Positions 26,166 through 34,523 of a stretch of DNA of 56,458 nt are shown here, piece by piece. The notes below the pieces were generated by a model. That model did no database searches and had not been told where the DNA came from. It worked only from the letters and a program-made list of their open reading frames with translations. The stretch comes from Xylophilus sp. (lineage in GTDB: Bacteria; Pseudomonadota; Gammaproteobacteria; Burkholderiales; Burkholderiaceae_C), in the NCBI GenBank assembly GCA_009914555.1, contig WNDY01000028.1, positions 1 through 56,458 on the forward strand, in the 5' to 3' direction. How positions within the stretch are numbered: the first letter of the stretch is position 1; each line of letters starts with the position of its first letter. Position numbers and translations under genes: made by a program.

Positions 26166-27221
26166 ATGAGTATCCGCCACGACGCGCCGCCCGCCGCCGC
26201 GACACGGGTGCTGCGCGAGAGCATCACGCTCGTGGACGTGGCCCGCGTGGCCGGCGTGTCCAAGATCACCGCCTCGCGCGCGCTGAGCAACCCCGCGCTG
26301 GTCACGCCCGAGACCCGCCAGCGGGTGCACGACGCGGTGCGCGCCACCGGCTACGTGCCCAACCTCGTGGCCGGCGGGCTCAAGTCCAACCGCTCGCGCC
26401 TGATCGCCTGCGTGGTGCCGACGATCTCCTCGGGCTCGGCGTTCCTGAGCGCGGTGCAGGCCATGAGCGCGACGCTGGCCGCCGCGGGCTACCAGGTCAT
26501 GCTCGGCGAGAAGGGCTACGACCCGGCGCGCGAGGAGGCGCTGGTCGACGCGGTCATCGCGCGCCGGCCCGACGGCATCGTGGTGGTTGGCGTCATGCAG
26601 TCCGAGGCCGCGCGCGAGCGGCTGCGCGCCACGGGTCTGCCGGTGGTGGAGGCGTGGGACATGACCGACGCGCCGATCGACATGGTGGTGGGCTTCTCGC
26701 ACGAGGCCGCCGGCGAGGCCATCGCCAGCTACCTGCATGCGCAGGGCCGCCGGCGCCTGGCGCTCATCACTGCCAGCGAGCCGCGGGCCGTCCTGCGCGC
26801 GCGCGGCTTCCAGGCCGGCGCGCGCCGGCTGGGGCTGGTGCAGGGCACCGAAGACGGCCTGCCGGCCTACCAGGGCGGCGCGCCGTCGCGCATGCGGCAC
26901 GGTCGCGAGGGGCTGGCTGCGCTGCTGCAGCGGCATCCGGAGATCGACGCGGTGTACTGCGCGTCCGACCTGATCGCCGTCGGCGCGCTCATGGAGGCCG
27001 GCCTGCAGGGCATCGCCGTGCCGCAGCGCATGGCCGTCGTCGGCTTCGGCGACCTCGACTTCGCAGCCGACACGGTGCCGGCGCTCACCACGCTGCGGGT
27101 GGACAGCGCCGTCATCGGCCGTGCCGCCGCGCATGCCATCCTGGCCCGCATGGACGGCACCGGACCGGACGAGCCGGTGCGCGACTTCGGTTTCCAGATG
27201 GTTGTCCGCGACAGCGGCTGA
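26166..27221 (+). CDS. LacI-family transcriptional regulator, GntR (gluconate repressor)-like
   Basis: The 351-residue regulator has an N-terminal HTH at about residues 21-45 (ITLVDVARVAGVSKITASRALSNP), the hinge region (RQRVHDAVRATGYVPNLVAGGLKS) and a periplasmic-binding-like effector domain (RSRLIACVVPTISS onward; DAVYCASDLIAVGALMEA; VVGFGDLDFA). The VSKITASRAL recognition helix resembles that of the gluconate repressor group. Two 16-bp operators of GntR type lie 51 and 74 bp after its stop, before the downstream catabolic genes, which it therefore probably controls. A CATAAT -10-like hexamer precedes it at 26131-26136. Confidence 0.9.
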   Translation: MSIRHDAPPAAATRVLRESITLVDVARVAGVSKITASRALSNPALVTPETRQRVHDAVRATGYVPNLVAGGLKSNRSRLIACVVPTISSGSAFLSAVQAMSATLAAAGYQVMLGEKGYDPAREEALVDAVIARRPDGIVVVGVMQSEAARERLRATGLPVVEAWDMTDAPIDMVVGFSHEAAGEAIASYLHAQGRRRLALITASEPRAVLRARGFQAGARRLGLVQGTEDGLPAYQGGAPSRMRHGREGLAALLQRHPEIDAVYCASDLIAVGALMEAGLQGIAVPQRMAVVGFGDLDFAADTVPALTTLRVDSAVIGRAAAHAILARMDGTGPDEPVRDFGFQMVVRDSG

Positions 27222-27271
27222 CCGCCTCTTCCTTTCCACGACATCCGGGCAAACCCGCTCCTTGGGCCTGG

Positions 27272-27287
27272 ATGGTACCGATATCAT
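27272..27287. promoter_or_regulatory. LacI/GntR-type operator 1 (ATGGTACCGATATCAT)
   Basis: Imperfect palindrome with central CG, of the form ATGNTACCGNTANCAT known for the E. coli gluconate repressor. Centre-to-centre distance to operator 2 is 23 bp. Confidence 0.7.
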
Positions 27288-27294
27288 GGCTTGC

Positions 27295-27310
27295 ATGATA
27301 CCGATACCAT
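27295..27310. promoter_or_regulatory. LacI/GntR-type operator 2 (ATGATACCGATACCAT)
   Basis: Second copy, 14 of 16 bases like operator 1 and on the same face of the helix (23 bp, about two turns). It ends 30 bp before the DapA-family gene's ATG. Confidence 0.7.
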
Positions 27311-27340
27311 GCACCTTGACCCTTGCTGGAGCCGTTACCG

Positions 27341-28246
27341 ATGCTTGACCAAACGCGTGGCGTCTACATCGTCACCCAGACCCCCTTCGACGATGCCGGC
27401 GCGGTGGACCTGCCCAGCATCGACACGCTGGTCGACTTCTACCTGAAGCACGGCGCCGACGGCCTCACGGTGCTGGGCGTGGCCGGCGAAGCCGGCAAGC
27501 TCACGCCGCAGGAAGCCCGCGCGGTGGCCGGGCGCTTCATCCGCCGCGCGCAGGGCAGGCCGGTGGTCGTCGGCGTCAGCAGCGCCAGCGTGGCCCAGCT
27601 GCGCGAGCTGACGGCCGAGGTCATGGACCTGGGCGCGGCCGGTGTGATGATCGCGCCGCCGGGCGGCCTGCGCACCGAGGAGGAGCTGTTCTCGTACTTC
27701 GCCACCGTCTTCCGCGAGATCGGCGACGTGCCGACGGTGCTGCAGGACTTCCCGTTCTCCACCGGCACCTGGATGTCGGTGGCGTCGATCCTGCAGCTCG
27801 TGGAGCGCCATCCGCAGATCCAGGTGCTCAAGGAGGAGGACCTGCCGAGCATCACCAAGATCACCAAGCTGCGCGAGGCCCAGGGCCGCCGCATCGCGAT
27901 CCTGACCGGCAACAACGCGATGTTCCTGCCGCTGGAGATGGGCCGCGGCATCGACGGCCCGATGGCCGGCTTCTCGCATCCCGAGATGCTCTCGGGCGTC
28001 TACCGGCTCTTCCAGCAGCGCCAGGTCGAGGAAGCCCACGACCTGTTCGACGCCTACCTGCCGCTGCTGAGCTACGAGAACCAGAGCCAGTGGGGCGTGG
28101 CCGTGCGCAAGGAGGTGCTGCGCCGGCGCGGCGCCATCGGCAGCGCCGCCATGCGCTCGCCGGGGCCGAGGCTCACGCCGGTCGACCTCGGCGAGATCGA
28201 CCGCCTGGTGCGCCGCACCGCCGCCGCGGCCGCACGCTGGAACTGA
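27341..28246 (+). CDS. Dihydrodipicolinate synthase/N-acetylneuraminate lyase (DapA) superfamily lyase
   Basis: The 301-residue class I aldolase-fold protein has the family glycine-rich block LTVLGVAGEAGKLTPQEA near residues 43-60 and the Schiff-base lysine in IQVLKEEDLPS near 163. The tyrosine usual in the YN-P or YDxP motif is replaced: the segment reads VLQDFPF, so it is not a true DapA or NanA. By context (dehydratase, dehydrogenase, acid receptors) it may cleave or dehydrate a 2-keto-3-deoxy sugar acid. The ATG at 27341 has GGAG 9 bp upstream and is preferred to an in-frame TTG at 27323. It heads the operon behind the two operators. Confidence 0.85.
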   Translation: MLDQTRGVYIVTQTPFDDAGAVDLPSIDTLVDFYLKHGADGLTVLGVAGEAGKLTPQEARAVAGRFIRRAQGRPVVVGVSSASVAQLRELTAEVMDLGAAGVMIAPPGGLRTEEELFSYFATVFREIGDVPTVLQDFPFSTGTWMSVASILQLVERHPQIQVLKEEDLPSITKITKLREAQGRRIAILTGNNAMFLPLEMGRGIDGPMAGFSHPEMLSGVYRLFQQRQVEEAHDLFDAYLPLLSYENQSQWGVAVRKEVLRRRGAIGSAAMRSPGPRLTPVDLGEIDRLVRRTAAAAARWN

Positions 28247-28278
28247 GGCGGCCGGCCGGAACGACCTGGAGACATCCC

Positions 28279-29247
28279 ATGCGCCTTTTCGCGGTCCTGC
28301 GCATGCTGGCCGCCGGCCTGGCGGCCTGCGGCAGCGTGCTGGCCCAGACCTATCCGGCGCGTCCGGTCACCGTGATCGTGCCGTTCCCGCCCGGCGGATC
28401 GTCGGACGCGAGCATGCGTGTCATGTCGGCCAAGCTCGGCGAGAAGCTCGGCCAGCCGGTGGTGCTCGACAACAAGCCCGGCGCCAATGGCAGCATCGGC
28501 GCGACCCTGGTGTCGCGCGCGCCGGCCGACGGCTACACGCTGCTGGTGGGCTCCATCGGCACCTATGCGACCACGCCGCTGCTGCTCAAGAGCGTGCCCT
28601 ACGACCCGCTGCGCAACTTCGACCTGCTGACCATCTCGGTGCGCACGCCCAACGTATTCGCGGTGCCGACCAGCCTGCCGGTCGACACCGTGGCCGAGCT
28701 GGTCGCGTACATGAAGAAGAACCCCGGCAAGGTGGCCTTCGCCTCCGCGGGCGTCGGCTCCACCGACCACCTGTCGAGCGTGCTGTTCTGGCAGAAGACC
28801 GGCACCCAGGGCGTGCACGTGGCCTACAAGGGCGGCGGCGCGGCCATCACCGACCGGATTGCGGGCCATGTACAGGTGCTCATCAGCAACGTCGGCGTGC
28901 TCGCGGGCCACATCCACGGCGGGCGCCTGAAGGCGCTGGCCGTCACTTCGGACAGGCGCGTGCCCGAGTTGCCGAACGTGCCCACGATCGCCGAGGCCGG
29001 CTTCAAGGGGCTCGAAGTCTCTTCATGGCAGGGCATCGCCGCGCCGCACGGCCTGCCCGCGCCGGTGCAGCAGAAGCTGGTGCAGGCGCTCGACGCCACG
29101 CTCCAGGATCCGCAGGTGCGCAGCCAGCTCGAAACGGCCGGCTTCGAGGTGGTCAACAGCGGCCCGGCGCGCTTTCGCAGCGAGCTCGCCGGCGACATCG
29201 CCCGCTGGAAGACCGTGATCGACACCGCCGGCATCACGGCCGACTGA
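28279..29247 (+). CDS. Bug-family tripartite tricarboxylate (TTT) receptor 1
   Basis: The 322-residue periplasmic solute-binding protein has a signal peptide ending about VLAQTYP (residues 1-23) and the Bug pattern YPARPVTVIVPFPPGGSSD, QPVVLDNKPGANGSIGATLVSRAPADGYTLL and HVAYKGGGAAITD. TTT receptors bind carboxylates; no TctA/TctB membrane subunits are in the window, as is common for orphan Bug proteins in Burkholderiales. Its place between lyase and dehydratase suggests it captures the pathway substrate. Confidence 0.92.
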   Translation: MRLFAVLRMLAAGLAACGSVLAQTYPARPVTVIVPFPPGGSSDASMRVMSAKLGEKLGQPVVLDNKPGANGSIGATLVSRAPADGYTLLVGSIGTYATTPLLLKSVPYDPLRNFDLLTISVRTPNVFAVPTSLPVDTVAELVAYMKKNPGKVAFASAGVGSTDHLSSVLFWQKTGTQGVHVAYKGGGAAITDRIAGHVQVLISNVGVLAGHIHGGRLKALAVTSDRRVPELPNVPTIAEAGFKGLEVSSWQGIAAPHGLPAPVQQKLVQALDATLQDPQVRSQLETAGFEVVNSGPARFRSELAGDIARWKTVIDTAGITAD

Positions 29248-29287
29248 ACGACCTTTGACTTTTCCTCCTCCACTCCAAGGCCCTCGC

Positions 29288-30472
29288 ATGACCCGGATCA
29301 ACCGCCTCGAATTCATCGATTTCGAATACGAGGTGACCAACCTCGCTGCCCACACCGAGCACACCCACAACCACGTCGCCTACAAGAAGGGCGCCCAGAT
29401 GAAGATGCGCAAGTTCGCCGTGGTCGTCGAGGCCGACGACGGCTCGCGCGGCGAATACGTGACCATGTGGGGCGGCACCCGCCCCTCGCTCGCCCCGGGG
29501 CTGATGCTCGCGCCCAACATCCTCGGGCGCGATCCGGCGATGCGCGAGGACATCTACGACGACTGCAAGCGCCTGCTGCACCACTTCGACCACATGGGCT
29601 ATGCGCCGATCGACATCGCGCTGTGGGACCTCGAAGGCAAGCGCCTCGATGCCTCCATCCAGCGCCTGCTGGGCGGCTACCGCAAGCGGCTGAAGGCCTA
29701 TGCCAGCACCTTCCACGGCGACCGTGCCGGCGGGCTCGACAGCCCGCAGGCCTTCGGCGACTTCGCCGCGCAGTGCAAGGAGATGGGCTACCCGGGCTAC
29801 AAGATCCACGGCTGGTTCGATGGCGACAAGAAGGCCGAGGCCTCCATCATCCTGGCCGCGCGCAAGGCCGTGGGCGACGACATGGACCTGATGTACGACG
29901 GCGGCTGCGACCTGAAGACCTTCGCCGATGCGCTCTACGTGGGCAAGGCCTGTGACGAGGCCAACTACTTCTGGTACGAAGACCCGTACCGCGACACCGG
30001 CATCTCGGCCTTCTCGCACAGGAAGCTGCGCGAGATGCTCAAGACCCCGCTGCTGATCGGCGAGCACGTGCGCAGCCTGGAGCCCAAGGCCGACTTCATC
30101 ATCGCCGGCGGCACCGACTTCGTGCGCGTCGATCCCGAGTACGACATGGGCATCACCGGCGCCATCAAGACCGCGCGCATGGCCGAGGCCTTCGGCCTCG
30201 ACGTCGAGATCCACGCGGTGGGCCCGGCGCACCGCCACGTGATGGGCGCGATCCGCAACTCGAACTACTACGAAGTCGCCCTCGTCGGGCCCGACTGCCC
30301 GAACGTCGTGCCGCCGGTCTACAGCTGCGGCTACACCGACCAGATCGACTGCATCGACAAGGACGGCACGGTGCCGGTGCCGGAGGGTCCGGGCCTGGGC
30401 GTGACCTACGACTGGGACTGGATCCACAAGCACGCGGTGCAGCGCCACGTGTTCGACCTGACCAAGCGCTGA
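29288..30472 (+). CDS. Enolase-superfamily (mandelate racemase-like) sugar-acid dehydratase
   Basis: The 394-residue enzyme has a capping domain and TIM barrel with the three metal ligands in MYDGGCD, WYEDP and IGEHV (about residues 203, 231, 260). The catalytic strand-2 motif is YKIHGW, K-x-H rather than the usual K-x-K, and a His base lies in EIHAVGPAHRH. The N-terminus (HTEHTHNHVAYKKGAQMKMRKF) is unusually His-rich. The reaction is probably abstraction of the proton alpha to a carboxylate followed by dehydration of an aldonate or aldarate; the substrate is not identifiable. The ATG at 29288 was chosen over 29255, which lies in the upstream gap. Confidence 0.86.
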   Translation: MTRINRLEFIDFEYEVTNLAAHTEHTHNHVAYKKGAQMKMRKFAVVVEADDGSRGEYVTMWGGTRPSLAPGLMLAPNILGRDPAMREDIYDDCKRLLHHFDHMGYAPIDIALWDLEGKRLDASIQRLLGGYRKRLKAYASTFHGDRAGGLDSPQAFGDFAAQCKEMGYPGYKIHGWFDGDKKAEASIILAARKAVGDDMDLMYDGGCDLKTFADALYVGKACDEANYFWYEDPYRDTGISAFSHRKLREMLKTPLLIGEHVRSLEPKADFIIAGGTDFVRVDPEYDMGITGAIKTARMAEAFGLDVEIHAVGPAHRHVMGAIRNSNYYEVALVGPDCPNVVPPVYSCGYTDQIDCIDKDGTVPVPEGPGLGVTYDWDWIHKHAVQRHVFDLTKR

Positions 30473-30534
30473 TGCCCGCGGCGCGCAGCCGGCCGCAGAG
30501 CCGGCGCCGCCGACCTCACCAGGAGACACACGCC

Positions 30535-31509
30535 ATGCGACGCAGAATCCTCGTAGGCGCCTGCGCGGCCGCCCCGCTTGCCTCTTTGCTGCCGGCCGGC
30601 GCCGCGCAGCCGGCCTATCCGGCCAAGCCGGTGAGGTTCATCGTCGGCTTTCCGCCGGGCGGCACCACCGACGTGCTGGCGCGCATCGTGGCCGCCGGGC
30701 TGGGCGAGCGGCTCGGCCAGCAGTTCATCGTCGACAACCGCGCCGGCGCCAGCGGCATGATCGGCACCGACGCGGTGGCCAAGGCGCCGGCCGACGGCTA
30801 CACGCTGCTGTTTTCGAGCAGCACGCTTGCGACCTACCGCGCGCTCTATCCCAAGGTGCCGTTCGAGCCCGCCACCGACCTGCTGCCGATCGGCATGGTG
30901 GCCCCCACGCCCTACGTGCTCGTGGTGCACCCGAAGCTGCCGGTGCACACGCTGGCCGAACTCGTCGCCTATGCCAAGGCCCATCCGGGGCAGATCGACT
31001 ATGCCGCCTCGGCCCCCGGCGGCGGCCAGCACCTGGCCTGGGAGATGCTCAAGCGCAACACGCGCACCGACATGGTCTACGTGCCCTACAAAGGCACCGG
31101 CGCGCTCATGCCGGACCTGCTCGGCGGCACGCTGCAGGCCGGCATCGACAATGTCGCGGTGCTGGCGCCGCACATCCGCAGCGGCGCGTTGCGGGCCATC
31201 GCCGTGACCGGCGCCACGCGCTCGCCGCTGCTGCCCGACGTGCCGACCGCAGTCGAGTCCGGCCAGCCGGACTTCAAGGTGATCGGCTGGTTCGCCGTGT
31301 TCGCGCCGGCGCGCACGCCGGCCGCCGTGGCCGCGCGGCTGACCGAGGCGCTGGCGGCCGTGCTGCAGCGCAAGGACGTGCGCGACCGCATGGTCGAGCT
31401 GGGCGCCGAGCCCGACAGCGGCGGGCCCGACGCGCTGCGCCGGCTACTGGCCGCCGAGACCCGGCAGTGGGGCGGGCTCATCCGCGACGCCGGGATCGTG
31501 GCGCAATGA
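30535..31509 (+). CDS. Bug-family TTT receptor 2
   Basis: The 324-residue product has an Arg-rich signal peptide (MRRRILVGACAAAPLASLLPAGAAQ) and the family pattern YPAKPVRFIVGFPPGGTTDVLAR, QFIVDNRAGASGMIGTDAVAKAPADGYTLL and YVPYKGTGALMPDLL. It is only a distant relative of receptor 1, so it is not a recent duplicate. Its TGA overlaps the next ATG by 4 bp. Confidence 0.92.
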   Translation: MRRRILVGACAAAPLASLLPAGAAQPAYPAKPVRFIVGFPPGGTTDVLARIVAAGLGERLGQQFIVDNRAGASGMIGTDAVAKAPADGYTLLFSSSTLATYRALYPKVPFEPATDLLPIGMVAPTPYVLVVHPKLPVHTLAELVAYAKAHPGQIDYAASAPGGGQHLAWEMLKRNTRTDMVYVPYKGTGALMPDLLGGTLQAGIDNVAVLAPHIRSGALRAIAVTGATRSPLLPDVPTAVESGQPDFKVIGWFAVFAPARTPAAVAARLTEALAAVLQRKDVRDRMVELGAEPDSGGPDALRRLLAAETRQWGGLIRDAGIVAQ

Positions 31510-32564
31510 CGGCCCGCCTTCCCGTGCCCGCGGCGCGGGCCGCCGCGGCGGCGGTGCTGGAGGCCGCGGGGCTGGCCGCGCCGCAGGCCGAGTCCGTGGC
31601 CCGCCGCCTCGTCGAGGGCGACCTGCTCGGCCACCGCACCCACGGCCTGGCGCAGCTGCCGACCTACCTGGAGCGCATTGGCGACGGCCGCATCGCCACC
31701 GCCGGCCGCATCGAGGTGCTGCACGACGGCGGCGCTCACTTCAGCTGGCACACGCCGCGCCTGCCCGGCGCCTGGGTGATGGAACAGCTGGTGGCCCAGG
31801 CGCTGGAGCGCTCCGCGGCGCATGCGGTGGTCACCGCCACGCTGGCCAACTGCACCCACATCGGCGCGCTGCAGGCCTACCTGGAGGACATCGGCCGCCG
31901 CGGCCTGCTGGCGCTGCTGATGGTGACCGACCCGGGCGTGGCCTCGGTCGCGCCGCCCGGCGGCGCCGACGCGGTGACCACGAGCAACCCGATCGCCGCC
32001 TGCATCCCGACGGGCGGCGACCCGGTGCTGATCGACCAGAGCACGACGCTCGCGAGCAACGGCGCCATCGCCCAGCACGCGGCCGCGGGCCGGCGCCTGC
32101 CGGGGCGCTGGCTGCTCGACGGCCAGGGCGTGCCGACCGACGACCCGGCCGTGATGCAGGCCACGCCGCCGGGCACGCTGCTGCCCGTGGGCGGCGAAAA
32201 CTTCGGCTACAAGGGCTTCGCCTGCGGCTTGCTGGTGGAGGCGTTCGCGCTCGCGCTCTCGGGCTTCGGCCACGACCTGCCGCGCGTGCGCGGCGCGCAG
32301 GGCGTGTTCCTGCAGATCATGGCGCCGGCGGGGTTCGGCGGCGGTGCCGATGCCTTCCTGCGCGCCACCGATGCGCTGGTGGCGCAGTGCCATGCGAGCC
32401 GGCGCATCGACCCGGACCGCGCCGTGCGCCTGCCCGGCGAGCGGGCGCTCCAGAGCAAGCGCGAGCAGCAGCGCCACGGCCTGCTCTGCGATAGCGGCCT
32501 GCTGGCCACGCTGGACGGCTGGGCCGCGCGGCTCGGCTCGGCCCGGCGCTTCACCGCGACCTGA
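31506..32564 (+). CDS. Ldh2-family malate/L-lactate-type dehydrogenase
   Basis: The 352-residue NAD(P)-dependent oxidoreductase belongs to the Ldh2/MDG1 family, which shares no fold with classical MDH. Landmarks: EGDLLGHRTHGLAQLPTYLERI near residues 38-57 (family HG motif), ANCTHIGALQAYLE near 115, TSNPIAACIPTG near 160 and NFGYKGFACGLLVEAFA near 235. Members reduce 2-keto acids including 2-keto-3-deoxy or diketo-gulonate types, fitting a sugar-acid route. It is coupled to receptor 2 by ATGA. Confidence 0.88.
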   Translation: MTARLPVPAARAAAAAVLEAAGLAAPQAESVARRLVEGDLLGHRTHGLAQLPTYLERIGDGRIATAGRIEVLHDGGAHFSWHTPRLPGAWVMEQLVAQALERSAAHAVVTATLANCTHIGALQAYLEDIGRRGLLALLMVTDPGVASVAPPGGADAVTTSNPIAACIPTGGDPVLIDQSTTLASNGAIAQHAAAGRRLPGRWLLDGQGVPTDDPAVMQATPPGTLLPVGGENFGYKGFACGLLVEAFALALSGFGHDLPRVRGAQGVFLQIMAPAGFGGGADAFLRATDALVAQCHASRRIDPDRAVRLPGERALQSKREQQRHGLLCDSGLLATLDGWAARLGSARRFTAT

Positions 32565-32599
32565 CCCAGACGGCACATCGGTCGCCGAGGAAACTTCCC

Positions 32600-33574
32600 A
32601 TGCATCCCACCCGCCGCAACGCGCTGGCAGCCCTGTGCTGCGCCGGCGCCTCCCCGCTGCTGCAGGCCGCCGCGGCCTGGCCCGACAAGCCGGTGCGCAT
32701 TGTCGTGCCGATGGCCGCCGGCGGCAACGACGACATCATCGCCCGCCTGGTCGGCCAGGACCTGGCGGCGCTGCTGGGCCAGCCGGTCATCATCGACAAC
32801 AAGCCCGGCGCCGGCGGCAACATCGGTGCCGACGCCGTGGCCAAGGCCCTGCCGGACGGCTACACGCTGGTGCTCGGCGCGGTCGGCACCCACGCGATCA
32901 ACGCGAGCCTCTACCGCCGCATGCCCTACGACATCCGGCGCGACTTCACGCCGATCGCCATGATGGCCTCGGTGCCCAACGTGCTCGTGGTGCATCCTTC
33001 GCTGCCGGTGAAGACGGTGCAGGAGCTGATCGACTACGGCCGCCAGAACCCGGGCAAGCTCAACTTCGCCTCGTCGGGCGCCGGCAGCTCGATCCACCTG
33101 TCGGGCGAGATGTTCAAGTCGCGCACCGGCATCGAGATGATGCACGTGGCCTACAAGGGCAGCGCGCCGGCCTTGGCCGACCTGCTGGCCGGGCAGGTGC
33201 AGCTGATGTTCGACAACCTGCCGACCTCGCTGCCGCACGTCCAGGCCGGCCGCCTGCGCGCGATCGCCGTGACCAGTCTGAAGCGCTCCGCGTCGCTGCC
33301 CCAGGTGCCGACGGTGGCCGAATCGGGGCTGCCGGGCTTCTAGGCCGGTTCGTGGTTCGGCTTCCTCGGGCCGGCACGCATGCCGGCCCCGGTGGCCGAG
33401 ACGCTCAGCCGTGACGTCCTGCGCGTGGTGGCCACGCCCGAGATGCAGCAGAAGCTCGCGTCGCGCGGCTTCGAGCCCGACGCCAAGGATGCCGCCGCGT
33501 TCCGCGCCTACATCGACGCGGAGATCCGCAAGTGGGAGGCCGTGGTCCGCCAGTCCGGCGCGACCGTCGATTGA
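32600..33574 (+). pseudogene. Bug-family TTT receptor 3, interrupted by an in-frame TAG
   Basis: The frame encodes a signal peptide (MHPTRRNALAALCCAGASPLLQAAAAWPD) and Bug motifs (VVPMAAGGNDD, QPVIIDNKPGAGGNIGADAVAKALPDGYTL, HVAYKGSAPALADLL), then meets TAG at 33341-33343, codon 248. The same frame continues without a shift: AGSWFGFLGPARMPAPVAET through to ATVD and the stop at 33572-33574, giving 324 codons in all, the normal Bug length. PGF-E-AGSWFG is the family's usual text, so TAG probably replaced GAG by one base. It may be a pseudogene, a sequencing error, or read through. Confidence 0.85.
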
Positions 33575-33587
33575 TGCGGCCGACCGA

Positions 33588-34436
33588 TCAGAGCTTGTAG
33601 AACGCCTGGATCCGGTCCCAGGCTTCCTGCGGGTCGTCGGTCAGACTGAACAGCTTCAGGTCGGCGGCCGAGATCGTGCCTTCCTCCACGAGCACTTGGA
33701 AGTCGATGAGACGCTTCCAGAACTCGGTGCCGAACAGCACGATCGGCACCGGCTTGGCCTTGCCGGTCTGCACCAGCGTGAGCACCTCGAACAGCTCGTC
33801 GAGCGTGCCGAAGCCGCCCGGGAAGGCCACCAGCGCCTTCGCGCGCATCATGAAATGCATCTTGCGCAGCGCGAAGTAGTGGAACTTGAACGACAGCTCC
33901 GGCGTGATGTAGGAGTTGCCGCTCTGCTCGTGCGGCAGCGCGATGTTGAGGCCGACGTTGCGCGCACCGGCTTCGTGGGCGCCGCGGTTGGCCGCCTCCA
34001 TGATGCCGGGGCCGCCGCCGGTGCAGATGGTGATGCGCTCCGATTCGGGGCGCTTCTGGCTGTCCTCGGCCACGAGGCGGGCGAACTGGCGGGCCAGGTC
34101 GTAGTAGCGCGAATTGCGCACTGCGAGCTTCGCGCGCGCGATCTGCTGCGCGTCGCCTCCGGCCTCGGCCTGCACCAGCGCGGCGCGGGCCTCCTCGGGC
34201 GGGCGAAAGCGCGCGCTGCCGTAGACCACGACGGTGTTGTCGATGCCGTAGGCGGCCTGGCCGAGGTCGGGCTTGAGCAGTTCGAGCTGGAAGCGGATGC
34301 CGCGCGTCTCGCGCCGCAGCAGGAACTCGGGGTCGGCGAAGGCGAGGCGGTAGGCGTCGGCGTGCAGCGGGTTGCCGGCGTCGGCATGGGCCTGGAGTTC
34401 GGCCCAGGCGTCGGCGAGTCGGCGGTCGTTGAGATT
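33588..34436 (-). CDS. LOG-family (TIGR00730) Rossmann protein with damaged 5' end
   Basis: The core has the LOG signatures CTGGGPGIMEAANRGAHE and FPGGFGTLDELFEVLTL; LOG enzymes release cytokinin-like bases from nucleoside 5'-monophosphates or act as AMP/other phosphoribohydrolases. Coding similarity continues upstream of the first GTG (34229): LNDRRLADAWAELQAHADAGNPLHADAYRLAFADPEFL is read up to about 34433, but a TAG at 34437-34439 closes the frame and no start codon exists in between. In another frame an ATG at 34452 begins MQSDIES, so one extra base near 34438 would explain the break. Start is unresolved. Confidence 0.75.
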   Translation of the reverse strand, partial: NLNDRRLADAWAELQAHADAGNPLHADAYRLAFADPEFLLRRETRGIRFQLELLKPDLGQAAYGIDNTVVVYGSARFRPPEEARAALVQAEAGGDAQQIARAKLAVRNSRYYDLARQFARLVAEDSQKRPESERITICTGGGPGIMEAANRGAHEAGARNVGLNIALPHEQSGNSYITPELSFKFHYFALRKMHFMMRAKALVAFPGGFGTLDELFEVLTLVQTGKAKPVPIVLFGTEFWKRLIDFQVLVEEGTISAADLKLFSLTDDPQEAWDRIQAFYKL

Positions 34437-34523
34437 CTATGTCGGATTGCATGGGCCGTCATTGTCGCCGTTGGGCGCCGCCAGCGCGCTGCGGTCCACC
34501 TCGCTATGATCGCGCCCCAGACC

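Noticed and set aside
29234..30529. 431-codon minus-strand frame opposite the enolase-superfamily gene
   Set aside because: Low-complexity Ala/Val/Asp text; the plus-strand gene has catalytic motifs.
33411..34523. Upstream extension of the MFS frame to give a 777-residue protein
   Set aside because: The part before 34506 is antisense to the LOG gene and lacks protein features.
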